Positions 9,117-19,376 are shown, numbered from the stretch's first letter. The stretch is 64,000 bases of DNA from Mesorhizobium sp. CAU 1732 (GCF_039888675.1 NZ_JBDQQR010000001.1:806001-870000), one strand, 5' to 3'. The notes: a model not told the origin generated them from the sequence alone. A program made the numbers and translations.

Positions 9117-10973
9117 ATGGCGCAGGTCGAAAGCCCCGCTCCGCCGCTTTTCGCGGAGCCGCGGGTTCGGATGGAGAGGCGGGTGGACGGCACGTTGCTG
9201 CTGTCCAACCCGGTGCCGCTGACGCGGCCCGCCCGTGCGGTCGGCGACTGGCTGACCGGCTGGGCCAAACGCGCGCCCGGGCGGCTGTTCCTCGCTGAAC
9301 GGGCCTCGCCCTCGATCGACTGGACACGCCTGACCTAGGGCGATGCGCTGATGCGCGTCCGCGCGGTCGCCTCCTCCCTGCTGTCGCGTGGGCTCTCGCC
9401 CACGCGGCCGGTGGCGGTGCTGTCCGACAATGCGATCGACTATGCGGTGCTGGCGCTTGCCGCGATGCATGCCGGGATACCCGTGGCCACGATCTCGCCG
9501 GCCTATTCGCTGATGTCGCGCGACCACGCCAAGCTTATATCGATGATCGAGCTTTTGGAGCCGGGGCTCATCTATGTCGGCGACGCAGCCGTCTATGGCG
9601 CCGCACTTGCCGCGCTCCAGGGCCGCCATTCCGCCGTCATCTGCGCCAGCGCGGGCAGCGAGGCCGTGCCGCGGGCCATCTCCTTCTCGCAATTGGAGGC
9701 CGCGCCGCCGAATGACCACGCGGTCGACCGCGCCTTCGCCGCGACCACGCCCGACACGGTCGCGCGGCTTCTCTTCACCTCGGGCTCGACGGGTACGCCC
9801 AAGGCCGTGATCAACACGCACAGGATGCTGACCTCGAACCAGGAAGCACGCGCCGCCGTCTGGCCCTTCCTGGAGACGGAGCCGCCGGTTCTGGTCGACT
9901 GGCTGCCATGGAGCCATACGTTCGGCGCCAACCACGACTTCAACATGATCCTGCGGAACGGCGGCACGCTCTATATCGATGCCGGAAAGCCGACACCGCA
10001 GCTCTTCGCCACCACCGCGGCGAACCTCAAGGAGGTGCAGCCGACGATCTGCTTCAACGTTCCGCGCGGCTACGACATGCTGATCGCCGCGATGCGCGAG
10101 GATCGCGAATTGCGCGACCGCTTCTTCGCCTCGGTGAAGCTCATCTTCTATGCCGGCGCCGCCTTGCCGCAGAATCTCTGGGCCGCGCTCGAAACCCTGT
10201 CGCGCGAGACGCTGGGCTATGCCGTCCCGATGGTTTCCGCCTGGGGATCGACCGAGACCGCCCCGATGGCGACCGACTGCCATTTCCAGGCCAGCCGCAG
10301 CGGCAATATCGGTCTTCCGGTGCCGGGCACGGAGCTGAAGCTGGTGCCGACCGGCGACAAGCTGGAGATCAGGGTACGCGGACCGAACGTGACGCCCGGC
10401 TACTGGAAGAACGACGAGCTGACGCGCGCGGCCTTCGACGAAGAAGGCTTCTACAGGATCGGCGACGCGGTTCGTCTCGCCGATCCGGAGCGCCCGGAAG
10501 CCGGGCTCTACTTCGACGGACGGGTGGCGGAGGATTTCAAGCTGACGTCGGGAACCTGGGTCAGCGTCGGCGACATCCGCGTGCAGGGCATCGCAGCGCT
10601 CGATCCCGTCGCGCAGGACATCGTCGTCACCGGGCACGACAGCGAGGAGGTGGGCTTCCTCGTCTTCGCCAATCTGCCCGCTTGCCGGCGCATCGCCGGA
10701 CTGGCGGACGACGCGCCTGCGCGCGACGCTCTCGACAGCCATGCCGTCCGCGCCCATGTCGAAAGCGGGCTTGCGGCGCTCAGGGCAAAAGGCGGCGGGT
10801 CGTCGCGCTATGCCACGCGTGCGCGCCTGATGGAGGCTCCGGCGGCCGTCGACCGGGGCGAAATCACCGACAAGGGCTACGTCAACCAGCGCGCGGTCCT
10901 CGCCAACCGGCAGGACGAACTCGCTTTGCTTCACGGCGACGACGCATCTTTCTACATCGCCATCGCGAACTGA
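9117..10973 (+). pseudogene. fcs: Feruloyl-CoA synthase gene interrupted by one in-frame amber codon
   Basis: Read through, this is a ~618-residue acyl-CoA ligase of the feruloyl-CoA synthase family (aromatic acid + CoA + ATP to acyl-CoA + AMP). The AMP-binding motif LLFTSGSTGTPKAVINTH, WLPWSHTFGANHDFN, SAWGSTETAPMA and GLYFDGRVAEDFKL are all intact. Codon 74 (9336-9338) is TAG, directly after WTRLT and before GDALMRV. Homologues normally have Tyr there (TYGEAL-like), so a single TAC/TAT to TAG change explains it. Both parts are in the same frame and the rest is undamaged, so the lesion is recent, a sequencing error, or read through. Re-initiation at ATG 9351 would give a 540-residue protein lacking the N-terminus. 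An alternative GTG start exists at 9108. Confidence 0.85.
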
Positions 10974-11009
10974 TAAGCGCCGACGCTCGAACGGGAGGCC
11001 TGACGGTCC

Positions 11010-12050
11010 TTGGACACAAACATCTTCATCTTTCTCGTTCAGGACGGCATCATCAACGGGGCGATCTACGCCCTGCTGGCGGTCGCGCTGGTGCTGGTCT
11101 TCGCGGTCACGCGGGTCATCCTCGTGCCGCAGGGCGATTTCGTCACCTTCGGCGGCCTGACGCTCGCGGCGCTCGAAATGGGACGGACGCCGGGCGCCGT
11201 CTGGCTGCTGATGGTGCTTGCCGCCGCCGCCGCGCTTATGGACGTGTTCGTGGCGCTGCGGGAGCGCTCGCCCGCACGCGCGGCCATGGCGCTGGTCAAG
11301 AACCTTGTTCCTGCGGCCCTGATCACGGCTGCAGCGCTTCTTCTGGCGCCGATGCAACTCGGCGCTCTTGTGAACATCCTGATCTGCGTCGCGATCATCG
11401 TGCCGATGGGCCCGTACCTCTACCGGGTCGCCTTCCAGCCGCTCGCGGACGCGTCCGTCCTCGTGCTGCTGATCGCAGCCGTCGGCGCGCATCTGGCCCT
11501 GACAGCACTCGGGCTGGTGATCTTCGGGGCCGAGGGCTACCGGACGTCCGCCCTGATCTCGGGATCGTTCCGGCTGGGGCCGATGACCGTCACCTATCAG
11601 AGCCTGCTCGTCGTCGGCGCGACGTTGGCGCTGCTTGCCGTGCTCGCGGTCTTCTTCACCCGCACGCTGACCGGCAAGGCGCTGCGCGCCTCGGCGATCA
11701 ACCGTCGCGGCGCGCGTCTGGTCGGCATACCGACGATGCTGTCGGGGCGCATCCCATTCGCGATGGCGGCTGCGATCGGCGTCGTTTCCGCTGTCCTCGT
11801 CGCGCCGCTGACGACGCTCTACTACGACAGCGGCTTCGTGATCGGGCTCAAGGGCTTCGTCGCGGCAATCATCGGGGGTCTGTCCGCCTATCCGCCTGCC
11901 GTGATCGCAGCACTGGGTGTCGGGCTGCTCGAAGCCTTCTCTTCCTTCTGGGCCAGCGCCTTCAAGGAGGTGATCGTCTTCGCCTCGATCATTCCGGTCC
12001 TGCTGTGGCGGTCGCTGCGCAGTACCCACAACGACGAGGAGGAGCACTAG
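11010..12050 (+). CDS. LIV-type ABC transporter permease (LivH-like)
   Basis: 346 residues, mostly hydrophobic helices. The N-terminal 'DGIINGAIYALLAVALVLVFAVTR' is typical of LivH, and 'RRGARLVGIPTMLSGRI' and 'GGLSAYPPAVIAALGVGLLEAF' mark the ATPase-contact region. The start is TTG (11010), preceded by GGGAGG, and no better ATG is in frame nearby. It is longer than classical LivH (~290-310) because of an extra hydrophobic stretch near residues 65-130. It is the inner-membrane channel half for the upstream binding protein and pairs with the LivM part of the next gene, whose ATG follows after a 1-base gap. Confidence 0.88.
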   Translation: MDTNIFIFLVQDGIINGAIYALLAVALVLVFAVTRVILVPQGDFVTFGGLTLAALEMGRTPGAVWLLMVLAAAAALMDVFVALRERSPARAAMALVKNLVPAALITAAALLLAPMQLGALVNILICVAIIVPMGPYLYRVAFQPLADASVLVLLIAAVGAHLALTALGLVIFGAEGYRTSALISGSFRLGPMTVTYQSLLVVGATLALLAVLAVFFTRTLTGKALRASAINRRGARLVGIPTMLSGRIPFAMAAAIGVVSAVLVAPLTTLYYDSGFVIGLKGFVAAIIGGLSAYPPAVIAALGVGLLEAFSSFWASAFKEVIVFASIIPVLLWRSLRSTHNDEEEH

Positions 12051-12051
12051 A

Positions 12052-13818
12052 ATGGACCGCTCCTCGCTGATCCGCTTCGCCATCTTCGTCGCGATCGTCC
12101 TGACGGTTCCGTTCCTGCCGTTCGTACCCAACTTCTGGGTGACGCTCTTGAATTTCGTCGGGCTCGCGAGCCTGGTCGCGCTCGGGCTCGTGCTGCTGAC
12201 CGGGGTCGGCGGCATGACCTCCTTCGGGCAGGCGGCCTTCGTCGGCTTCGGGGCCTATGCGACCGCCGTTCTGACGGTCTATTCGGGGTGGTCGCCCTGG
12301 CTGACGCTGCCGGTGTCGATCGCCGTCACGGGGGCGGCGGCGCTCCTGATCGGACTGGTGACGGTGCGCCTCTCGGGCCACTATCTGCCGCTCGGCACCA
12401 TCGCCTGGGGCATCGCCTTCTACTATCTGTTCGGCAACCTGAAATCGCTTGGCGCCTATGACGGCATTTCCAGCGTGCCGCCGCTGAACGTCTTCGGCGT
12501 CAATCTTCTCGACGGCCGCTCCTTCTACCTCGTCGTCTGGGCCTTCGTGCTGGTCGCCTTGTGGCTGACCGCCAACCTTCTCGATTCGCGCGTCGGCCGC
12601 TCCATCCGCGCGCTGCGCAGCGGGTCGATGGCGGCGGAATCCGTCGGGGTCGATGTCTGGCGCGCCAAGCTGACGGTCTTCGTCTACGCAGCACTTCTGG
12701 CCGGCGTGTCGGGCTGGCTCTATGCCCACTTCCAGCGCGCGGTGACGCCCGGCGTCTTCAACCTGACCGTGGGCATCGAATATCTGCTGATGGCCGTGCT
12801 GGGCGGGGCCGGCTACATCTATGGAGCGGTTCTCGGCGCGGGCATCGTCATCCTGCTCAAGAACGTGCTGCAGGACTGGCTGCCGCTGATCTTCGGCACC
12901 GGCGGGAATTACGAGGGCATCGTCTTCGGCGCGCTGTTGGTGGCGTTGCTGCAAGGGGCGCGCGAAGGCATCTGGCCGCTGCTGGTGGGTCGCATGAAGC
13001 CGCGTCGCCGCGCTTTGTCCACGGCCGAGCCGCTTGTGAGCGAAGGCTTCGACCCCGCCGGCCAGCCGCTCCTGTCGGTGCAGAACGTGCGCAAGGAGTT
13101 CGGCGGACTGGTCGCCGTCAACGACGTGTCCTTCGACGTGGCGACCGGCGAGATCGTCGGGCTGATCGGTCCCAACGGCGCGGGCAAGAGCACCACCTTC
13201 AATCTCGTCACGGGCGTTCTGCCGCTGACGCAGGGCGAAATCTCGTTCAGGGGCGAGCCGATCGGCGGGCTGTCGCCATCGCGCATCGCCAAGCGCCGCA
13301 TCGCGCGGACCTTCCAGCACGTCAAGCTCTCGCCGCAGATGTCGGTTCTCGACAATGTCGCGATCGGGGCGCATCTGCGCGGCCGCAACGGGCTGACGGC
13401 GGGCATGCTGCGGCTCGACCGTGACGAAGAGGCACGCATCTTCGCCGAGGCCGAACGCCAGATCGCCCGCGTCGGGCTGGGCGACGTCGTGCACCAGCCC
13501 GCCGGCGCGCTCGCGCTGGGCCAGCAGCGCCTCGCCGAGATCGCGCGCGCGCTTTGCCTCGATCCCGTGCTGCTACTGCTGGACGAGCCGGCCGCGGGGC
13601 TGCGCCACATGGAAAAGCAGGCGCTCGCGGACCTGATCCGCAGCCTGCGCAAGGAGGGCATGAGCATCCTGCTGGTCGAGCACGACATGGATTTCGTCAT
13701 GCAACTCACCGACCACATCGTCGTGCTCAACTTCGGCGCGCGCATCGCGACCGGGTCTCCGGCCGAAGTCCAGCGCAACCCGGCCGTTGTCGAAGCCTAT
13801 CTGGGGAGTGCGGCGTGA
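12052..13818 (+). CDS. Fused LIV-type ABC permease-ATPase (LivM-LivG)
   Basis: 588 residues in one uninterrupted frame. Residues ~1-315 are a LivM permease with about eight to ten membrane helices ('[21 protein letters not shown]', '[14 protein letters not shown]'). Residues ~340-588 are a LivG ATPase with Walker [14 protein letters not shown]-loop '[10 protein letters not shown]', a signature near [16 protein letters not shown], Walker [12 protein letters not shown] and H-loop VEHDMDF. The ABC signature reads LALGQQ rather than the canonical LSGGQ, a variation common in LivG proteins. Its TGA overlaps the GTG start of the next gene. Membrane and motor halves are thus fixed 1:1. Confidence 0.92.
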   Translation: MDRSSLIRFAIFVAIVLTVPFLPFVPNFWVTLLNFVGLASLVALGLVLLTGVGGMTSFGQAAFVGFGAYATAVLTVYSGWSPWLTLPVSIAVTGAAALLIGLVTVRLSGHYLPLGTIAWGIAFYYLFGNLKSLGAYDGISSVPPLNVFGVNLLDGRSFYLVVWAFVLVALWLTANLLDSRVGRSIRALRSGSMAAESVGVDVWRAKLTVFVYAALLAGVSGWLYAHFQRAVTPGVFNLTVGIEYLLMAVLGGAGYIYGAVLGAGIVILLKNVLQDWLPLIFGTGGNYEGIVFGALLVALLQGAREGIWPLLVGRMKPRRRALSTAEPLVSEGFDPAGQPLLSVQNVRKEFGGLVAVNDVSFDVATGEIVGLIGPNGAGKSTTFNLVTGVLPLTQGEISFRGEPIGGLSPSRIAKRRIARTFQHVKLSPQMSVLDNVAIGAHLRGRNGLTAGMLRLDRDEEARIFAEAERQIARVGLGDVVHQPAGALALGQQRLAEIARALCLDPVLLLLDEPAAGLRHMEKQALADLIRSLRKEGMSILLVEHDMDFVMQLTDHIVVLNFGARIATGSPAEVQRNPAVVEAYLGSAA

Positions 13819-14537
13819 ACGATTTGATGACCGTTTCCGGCCTGTCGGTGAACTACGGCCGCGTCGAGGCCGTGCGGGAGGTCTCGCTCGACGTGCGCGC
13901 AGGCGAGATCGCCACCGTCATCGGGGCGAACGGTGCCGGCAAGACGACGCTGCTCGCCTCCATCATGGGCCTTCTCCCGTCGCGGGGAACCGTGACGTTC
14001 GAAGGGCGCGACCTCGCGACAGTCGCCGCCGAGGACCGCGTCGCGATGGGCATCAGCCTCGTGCCGGAACAGCGCGATTTGTTCGGGACGATGAGCGTCG
14101 AGGAGAACCTCGAACTCGGCGCGTTCCGGCGCGGCCGCAACGAGATCGCGGAGCGCCTCGAAGGCGTGTTCACGCTCTTCCCGAGGCTGAAGGAGCGGCG
14201 GCGTCAGGAGGCCGGAACGCTTTCGGGCGGCGAGCGCCAGATGCTGGCGATGGGTCGTGCGCTGATGGCGCGGCCGCGCCTCCTGATGCTCGACGAGCCG
14301 AGCCTCGGTCTGGCGCCGTTGATCGTCCGCGACATCCTGCGCACGGTGGCCGATCTGCGGGCAGGGGGCGTGTCGATCCTGCTGGTCGAGCAGAACGCCC
14401 GCGCCGCGCTCCAGATCGCGGACCGGGCCTATGTCATGGAGCTCGGCGCTATCACCATGCAGGGGCCGGCAGCCGAACTGGCCGAGGATCCGCGCATCGC
14501 CGAGATCTATCTCGGCATCGGCCGGAAACCCGCCTGA
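13815..14537 (+). CDS. LIV-type ABC transporter ATP-binding protein (LivF-like)
   Basis: 240 residues from a GTG that overlaps the preceding TGA (GTGA); an internal ATG follows four codons later. It has Walker [13 protein letters not shown], a Q-loop near '[10 protein letters not shown]', signature [15 protein letters not shown], Walker [12 protein letters not shown] and H-loop VEQNARAAL. All ATPase residues are present. It is the last gene of the first uptake operon (7969-14537) and complements the LivG domain of the fusion protein. Confidence 0.93.
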   Translation: MNDLMTVSGLSVNYGRVEAVREVSLDVRAGEIATVIGANGAGKTTLLASIMGLLPSRGTVTFEGRDLATVAAEDRVAMGISLVPEQRDLFGTMSVEENLELGAFRRGRNEIAERLEGVFTLFPRLKERRRQEAGTLSGGERQMLAMGRALMARPRLLMLDEPSLGLAPLIVRDILRTVADLRAGGVSILLVEQNARAALQIADRAYVMELGAITMQGPAAELAEDPRIAEIYLGIGRKPA

Positions 14538-14592
14538 TGTCGGGAGGGTGCTGTGAAGCCCCCTTTTCCTCCTGATAATTCGCTGAAGTTTA

Positions 14593-14606
14593 TGCACGAT
14601 ATTGCA
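14593..14606. promoter_or_regulatory. Candidate BoxR operator (TGCA-N6-TGCA), distal site
   Basis: TGCA-CGATAT-TGCA is a perfect copy of the TGCA-N6-TGCA palindrome that I recall as the operator element of the BzdR/BoxR repressor family. It lies 180 bases upstream of the second binding-protein gene, with a second copy 60 bases further on. Two spaced sites could permit cooperative binding. Confidence 0.6.
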
Positions 14607-14665
14607 GTGAGCACAGCTCAATCGCATCGGCATGCCTGATATTTTATGGCATATTGTGCAGAAAG

Positions 14666-14679
14666 TGCAGTATAATGCT
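14666..14679. promoter_or_regulatory. Candidate BoxR operator overlapping a -10 box
   Basis: TGCA-GTATAA-TGCT. A consensus TATAAT (14671-14676) is embedded in it, so a bound repressor would block RNA polymerase directly. It lies about 95 bases upstream of the binding-protein gene that starts the benzoate uptake/ligase operon. A further TGCA at 14657-14660 extends the site. No strong -35 element is visible. Confidence 0.62.
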
Positions 14680-14773
14680 TGCGACGCGCGATCCGCGCTG
14701 GTAGGCTCTTCTCGTCAAACAGCCGTGGGCGGACGAACCGCGTCTCCGCGGCACTCTTTGGGAGGAGAGTCAG

Positions 14774-15937
14774 ATGAAGACCGTGTTGAAGGGCTCGCTC
14801 GCGGGCGTGCTTGCGCTCGTCGCAACGAGCGCAGCGGCGCAGGACGAGAAGATCGATGTCGGCATGATCCTGCCCTATGTCGGCGTCTATGCCGCGCTGG
14901 GCACCGAGATCGACCAGGGCTTCATGCTGGCGCTGGACGAAGCGGGCATGACCGACCGTTTCAACATCATCCGCGAGGACACCGAAGCCGCCCCGCCGGT
15001 CGGCGTCGCGAAGACGCGCAAGCTGGTTCTCGAAGACGAGGTGGACGTTCTCGTCGGCATCGTGTCGTCGGGCGTGCTGGCTGCGGTGCGCGACTTCGTC
15101 GACCAGTCGCAGGTGCCGCTGATCGTCTCCAATGCCGGCAACGACGAAGCGACCGGCCTTTCCTGCAGCCCATACATCACCCGCGTTTCATTCTCCAACG
15201 CGCAGGTCGCCCGGCCGATGGGCCAGTGGATGTACGATCAGGGCGTGCGCACCGTCTACACCATGGCGCCGGACTACGCCGCCGGCCGCCAGTTCATCGG
15301 CGCCTTTGCGGAAGCCTTCAAGGCCGTGGGCGGCGAGGTCGTCGGCGAGGCGTTCACGCCGTTCGGCCAGACGCAGGATTTCGGCCCCTATATGACCACG
15401 GCGCAGGCCGCCGCGCCCGACGCGGTGTTCGTGTTCTATGCCGGCGGCGAGGCGATCAACTATGTGAAGCAGTACGATTCCTTCGGGATCAAGGACACCG
15501 TGCCGCTCTACGGCACCGGCTTCCTCACCTCGCAACTCTATCTCGACGCGGAAGGCCCGGCAGCGACGGGCGTGATCACGTCGCTTCACTATCTGCCGGC
15601 GCTCGACACACCGGAGAACAAGGCCTTCGTGGAGGCTTTCCAGAAGGTCGCGGGCGGTCGCCTGCCGTCGGAATACGCAGTTCAGGGCTATGACACCGGG
15701 CGTTCTCTGGTCGAGGCCGTCAAGGCCGGCGCGACGGATCGGGAATCGATCACCCAGGCGCTCAAGCAGGTCAGCTATACGGGTCCGCGCGGGCCGCTGG
15801 AAATCGATCCGGCGACCAACAACATCGTCCAGAACGTCTATGTCTTCGACATCGTCGAGGAGGACGGCCGCCTGACGCAGAAGCTGCTCGATACCGTCGA
15901 AGCGGTGCGCGACGAGCCCAACGGCTGCGAACTCTGA
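14774..15937 (+). CDS. ABC transporter substrate-binding protein for benzoate-type acids
   Basis: 387 residues with a Sec signal peptide (cleavage near AAAQ-DEK) and a type I periplasmic-binding fold ('IDVGMILPYVGVYAALGTEI', 'VSNAGNDEATGLSCSPYITR'). A strong GGAGGAGAG site precedes the ATG. It heads a 7-kb operon: binding protein, LivH, LivM, LivG, LivF, benzoate-CoA ligase and GST. Benzoate or a close analogue is therefore the likely ligand (inference from context). Two candidate BoxR operators precede it. It belongs to the same superfamily as the 7969 binding protein but the two differ along most of their length. Confidence 0.9.
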   Translation: MKTVLKGSLAGVLALVATSAAAQDEKIDVGMILPYVGVYAALGTEIDQGFMLALDEAGMTDRFNIIREDTEAAPPVGVAKTRKLVLEDEVDVLVGIVSSGVLAAVRDFVDQSQVPLIVSNAGNDEATGLSCSPYITRVSFSNAQVARPMGQWMYDQGVRTVYTMAPDYAAGRQFIGAFAEAFKAVGGEVVGEAFTPFGQTQDFGPYMTTAQAAAPDAVFVFYAGGEAINYVKQYDSFGIKDTVPLYGTGFLTSQLYLDAEGPAATGVITSLHYLPALDTPENKAFVEAFQKVAGGRLPSEYAVQGYDTGRSLVEAVKAGATDRESITQALKQVSYTGPRGPLEIDPATNNIVQNVYVFDIVEEDGRLTQKLLDTVEAVRDEPNGCEL

Positions 15938-16012
15938 GCATCACCGACATCGCAGGATGCGCGGCCCGCCCGCGCATCCGCTCCTGACGACCCCAAGATT
16001 TCGGAAGGCGGC

Positions 16013-16873
16013 ATGTCGTTCTGGATCGTCCAGGCCCTCAATGGGCTGCAGTTCTCGATGCTGCTCTTCTTGCTGTCGATCGGCCTGACGGTCATCTTCG
16101 GCCTGATGCATTTCGTCAATCTCGCCCACGGCGCGCTCTATGCGCTGGGTGCCTATGTCGGCGTCAGCGCCTTCCTCGTGACCGGCACGTACTGGGGCGC
16201 ATTCATCGCCGCGCCGATCGCCGTGGCGCTTGCCGGCATCGTGCTTTATCTCGGCCTTATCCGCCGCCTGCGCGGGGCGGGGCCGATGAGCCAGGTCCTG
16301 GTCACCTTCGGCCTGATTTTCATCCTGCACGATCTCTTCCGCCTCACCTGGGGCGACTACGCGCTCAGCCTCAGCGAGCCGATGCTGTTTTCGGGCCGCA
16401 GCACGTTTCTGGGCGTGACCTATCCGACCTACCGCCTGTTCATCATCGGTGTCGGCCTGTCGGTGATGGTCGGGTTGTGGCTGCTCCTGTCGCGCACCCA
16501 GATCGGCGCGATGATCCGCGCCGGCGTGGACAATGGCAGCATGGCGGCGTGCCTCGGCATCAATGTCGACCGGCTGTTCTTCCTCGTCTTCTGCCTCGGC
16601 TGCGGGTTGGCCGGGCTTGCGGGCGTGGTGGCCGCGCCGGTCCTGTCGGTAACGCCGCATATGGGCACGCAAATCCTCATTCCGACGCTCGTCGTGGTGG
16701 TGATCGGCGGGCTGGGAAGCCTGCGCGGCGCCATCGCCGGCTCGCTGCTGGTCGGCTTCATCCAGACGTTCGGCGTGGTGCTGGTGCCGCAACTCGCCTC
16801 GGTGACGATCTACGCGCTTCTGGCCGCCGTGCTCATCCTGCGTCCCGCAGGCCTCTTTCCAGCGCGGGCGTGA
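16013..16873 (+). CDS. LIV-type ABC transporter permease (LivH)
   Basis: 286 residues, all-helical membrane protein with the LivH layout: an N-terminal 'NGLQFSMLLFLLSIGLTVIFG' helix, then 'MHFVNLAHGALYALGAYVG', and a C-terminal 'VVVIGGLGSLRGAIAGSLLVGF' coupling region. Length is normal. It forms the inner-membrane pore with the LivM protein that follows after five bases, fed by the 14774 binding protein. Confidence 0.92.
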   Translation: MSFWIVQALNGLQFSMLLFLLSIGLTVIFGLMHFVNLAHGALYALGAYVGVSAFLVTGTYWGAFIAAPIAVALAGIVLYLGLIRRLRGAGPMSQVLVTFGLIFILHDLFRLTWGDYALSLSEPMLFSGRSTFLGVTYPTYRLFIIGVGLSVMVGLWLLLSRTQIGAMIRAGVDNGSMAACLGINVDRLFFLVFCLGCGLAGLAGVVAAPVLSVTPHMGTQILIPTLVVVVIGGLGSLRGAIAGSLLVGFIQTFGVVLVPQLASVTIYALLAAVLILRPAGLFPARA

Positions 16874-16878
16874 CGGCG

Positions 16879-17889
16879 ATGTTTCATCAAACCCTCGCCA
16901 AGACCATCACGCTGGCGCTGCTGCTGGGCGGCATGGCGATCTATACCGTCTTCGCCGGCTTCTATGGCCGGGAGCTGATCATCGAGGCGTCGGCGCTCAT
17001 CATTCTCGCCATCAGCCTCGACCTGGTCGCGGGCTATGGCGGCATGATCTCCCTGTGCCACGGCGCAATCTTCGGCATCGGCGCCTATGTGTTCGCGGTC
17101 CTCACGTCGATGTTCGGCATCTCGCCGCTGATCGCGCTTCCGGCGGCGATGGCCGCGGGCGGTCTCTTCGGGCTCGCCGTCGGCGCCGTCACGTCGCGTA
17201 CGACGGGCATCTTCTTCATCATGGCGACGCTCGCCTTCGGCCAGATGGTGCATGTCTACGTCTTCGAGAACAGGGCATTGGGCGGCGATGACGGGCTGTC
17301 GGGCGTCGCACGCATCGACCTGTCGCTCCTCGGCCTCAACATGAACAATTCGATGCAGTTCGCACTGTTCTCGATCGTGCTGGCGGGGCTGGCCTATGTG
17401 ATGGCCGCGCTGCTGCTGCGGTCCGGCTTCGGGCGCACATTGGTCGGCATCCGCTCGAACGAAACCCGGATGCGTGCGATCGGCCTGCCGGTGCGGCGCT
17501 ACAAGGCGCTCGCCTTCGGCTTCTCGGGCGTCCTCGCAGGCCTCGCGGGCACGATCGCCGCGCAGCAGACCATGTTCGTCTCGCCGCTGATGATGGGCTG
17601 GATGATGTCCGGGGAGGCACTGGTGATGGTGATCCTGGGCGGCATCGGCACGCTGGTCGGACCCGCCGTGGGCGCGGTGCTGGTCGTGTTCCTCGAACAC
17701 GAGCTGAGCGGCCTGACGCGCTATTGGCACATGATCATGGGCATCATCCTCGTTCTGGTCGTGGTGATGGGCAATCGCGGTCTCTACGGCCAGTTCGAAT
17801 ACATGCTCACGCGCCGCAAGCGGCCGGCGCCGGTGCCCGAGCAAAAGGCCGCCACGAGGCTCGACGTAGCGGAGAGCCGCCATGCTTGA
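16879..17889 (+). CDS. LIV-type ABC transporter permease (LivM)
   Basis: 336 residues from ATG 16879, five bases after the LivH stop; the open frame extends further upstream but inside livH. Membrane segments include 'ISLDLVAGYGGMISLCHGAIFGIGAY' and 'VMVILGGIGTLVGPAVGAVLVVFL', typical of LivM. Unlike the first operon, the ATPase is separate here. The stop overlaps the start of the ATPase gene by 8 bases. Confidence 0.92.
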   Translation: MFHQTLAKTITLALLLGGMAIYTVFAGFYGRELIIEASALIILAISLDLVAGYGGMISLCHGAIFGIGAYVFAVLTSMFGISPLIALPAAMAAGGLFGLAVGAVTSRTTGIFFIMATLAFGQMVHVYVFENRALGGDDGLSGVARIDLSLLGLNMNNSMQFALFSIVLAGLAYVMAALLLRSGFGRTLVGIRSNETRMRAIGLPVRRYKALAFGFSGVLAGLAGTIAAQQTMFVSPLMMGWMMSGEALVMVILGGIGTLVGPAVGAVLVVFLEHELSGLTRYWHMIMGIILVLVVVMGNRGLYGQFEYMLTRRKRPAPVPEQKAATRLDVAESRHA

Positions 17890-18628
17890 AGCGATCGGAC
17901 TTGAGAAATCCTACGGCAGGCTCAAGGTCACGCAGAATGTCTCGCTGGCGGTCGAAAAGGGCGAGCGCCGCGTCATCCTCGGTCCGAACGGCGCGGGCAA
18001 GACAACGCTCTTCAACATCCTCGTCGGCGAGGTGAGGCCGAATGCCGGTACGATCAAGCTCGCGGGACGCGACCTGACGCGGATGCCGGTCGAGGCGCGC
18101 GCCCGGCTTGGGCTCGGACGCAGCTACCAGAAGAACACGCTCTTCGACGACCTCACCGTCGCCGAAAACCTCGCCCTGGCATGTGCCACTGCGTCGGGTG
18201 CGGCAGGTTGGCTGACGCGCGACACGCTCAACGACCGCGCGATCGCGGAACGCGTGGGCGACGTCGCCTCGAAGGTCGGGCTGACGCCGCTTCTGGATCA
18301 TCCCGTGAACGCGGTCTCGTATGGCGCGCGCCGCCAGCTCGAGGTCGGCATCGCGCTTGCGACGGAACCCGTCGTCCTGCTGATGGACGAGCCGACATCG
18401 GGCGTCGGCCCGGAGATGATCAAGGCCTTTCACACCCTCCTGAAATCGCTGCCGCGCGACCTCACCGTGGTGATCATCGAGCACGACATGGACCTCGCCT
18501 TCGACGTCGCGGACCGCGTCACGGTCCTGAACTATGGCGAGGTGGTTTTCGAAGGCACGCCGGACGAAACGCGCGACAGCCACCTCGTCAACGAAATCTA
18601 CCTCGGAGGCTGGAGCCACGATGCTTGA
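17882..18628 (+). CDS. LIV-type ABC transporter ATP-binding protein (LivG)
   Basis: 248 residues. Walker A is [12 protein letters not shown], the Q-loop region LGRSYQKNTLFDD, Walker B VLLMDEPTSGV and H-loop IEHDMDLAF. The ABC signature position reads VSYGARRQLEVGIAL instead of LSGGQ, a common LivG variant. It overlaps both neighbours by 8 bases, so translation is tightly coupled. Confidence 0.93.
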   Translation: MLEAIGLEKSYGRLKVTQNVSLAVEKGERRVILGPNGAGKTTLFNILVGEVRPNAGTIKLAGRDLTRMPVEARARLGLGRSYQKNTLFDDLTVAENLALACATASGAAGWLTRDTLNDRAIAERVGDVASKVGLTPLLDHPVNAVSYGARRQLEVGIALATEPVVLLMDEPTSGVGPEMIKAFHTLLKSLPRDLTVVIIEHDMDLAFDVADRVTVLNYGEVVFEGTPDETRDSHLVNEIYLGGWSHDA

Positions 18629-19319
18629 GGTGGAGGACCTGCACACCGGCTATGGCGAGACCAGGGTCATCCACGGGCTGGGCTTCGCCGCGCGCAGGGG
18701 GCGTGTCATGGCCGTTCTCGGCCGCAACGGCGCCGGCAAAACCACGACGCTGAAGGCGATCATGGGCCTGCTGCCGCTGTCGCGCGGCGAGATACGGCTC
18801 GACGGGCGCAGGATTTCGGGCCGGCCTTCCTATGAGATCGCCCGCAGCGGCATCGGCTACGTGCCCGAGACGCGCGACATCTTCCCCTCGCTGACGGTCG
18901 ATGAAAACCTGCGGCTGGCGATGCGCATCTCGCCGCCGAACCCGGCCTGGACGCGCGAACGGGTCATCGACTTCTTTCCCAACCTGGCCAACCGGCTGAC
19001 CAATGGCGGCAACCAGCTTTCGGGCGGCGAGCAGCAGATGCTGTCGATCGCGCGCGCCTTGTTGACCAACCCGCATCTGCTCATCCTCGACGAGCCGACG
19101 GAAGGGCTGGCACCGATCATCGTGCGCCAGATCCACGACAAGCTGCAGGAACTCAAGGCCGAGGGTCTGACGATGATTTTGGTCGAGCAGAATTTCGGCT
19201 TCGCGACCAGCCTTGCCGACGATGTCTGCGTGGTCGGACGCGGCGATGTCGTCTGGCGGGGCACGTCTGCGCAGGTCTGCGACGACAAGGCGGCACAAAA
19301 GAAATGGCTGGGGGTCTGA
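18621..19319 (+). CDS. LIV-type ABC transporter ATP-binding protein (LivF)
   Basis: 232 residues from the ATG at 18621, which overlaps the preceding gene by 8 bases; an earlier in-frame start lies wholly inside that gene. It has Walker A GRNGAGKTTTLK, 'VPETRDIFPSLTVDENL', canonical signature LSGGEQQMLSIARAL, Walker B LLILDEPTEGLAP and H-loop VEQNFGFA. It completes the second uptake system just before benzoate-CoA ligase. Confidence 0.93.
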   Translation: MLEVEDLHTGYGETRVIHGLGFAARRGRVMAVLGRNGAGKTTTLKAIMGLLPLSRGEIRLDGRRISGRPSYEIARSGIGYVPETRDIFPSLTVDENLRLAMRISPPNPAWTRERVIDFFPNLANRLTNGGNQLSGGEQQMLSIARALLTNPHLLILDEPTEGLAPIIVRQIHDKLQELKAEGLTMILVEQNFGFATSLADDVCVVGRGDVVWRGTSAQVCDDKAAQKKWLGV

Positions 19320-19376
19320 TCCCGGCAGGCGTCATCCGCGCCGCCGGGGTCGCCGCCCCGTGAACTGGAGGAACCC

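Noticed and set aside
8820..12215. 1131-codon minus-strand frame across the fcs/livH region
   Set aside because: Composition (Arg/His/Gln/Asp-rich) is typical of antisense frames in GC-rich DNA; the plus-strand genes have intact family motifs.
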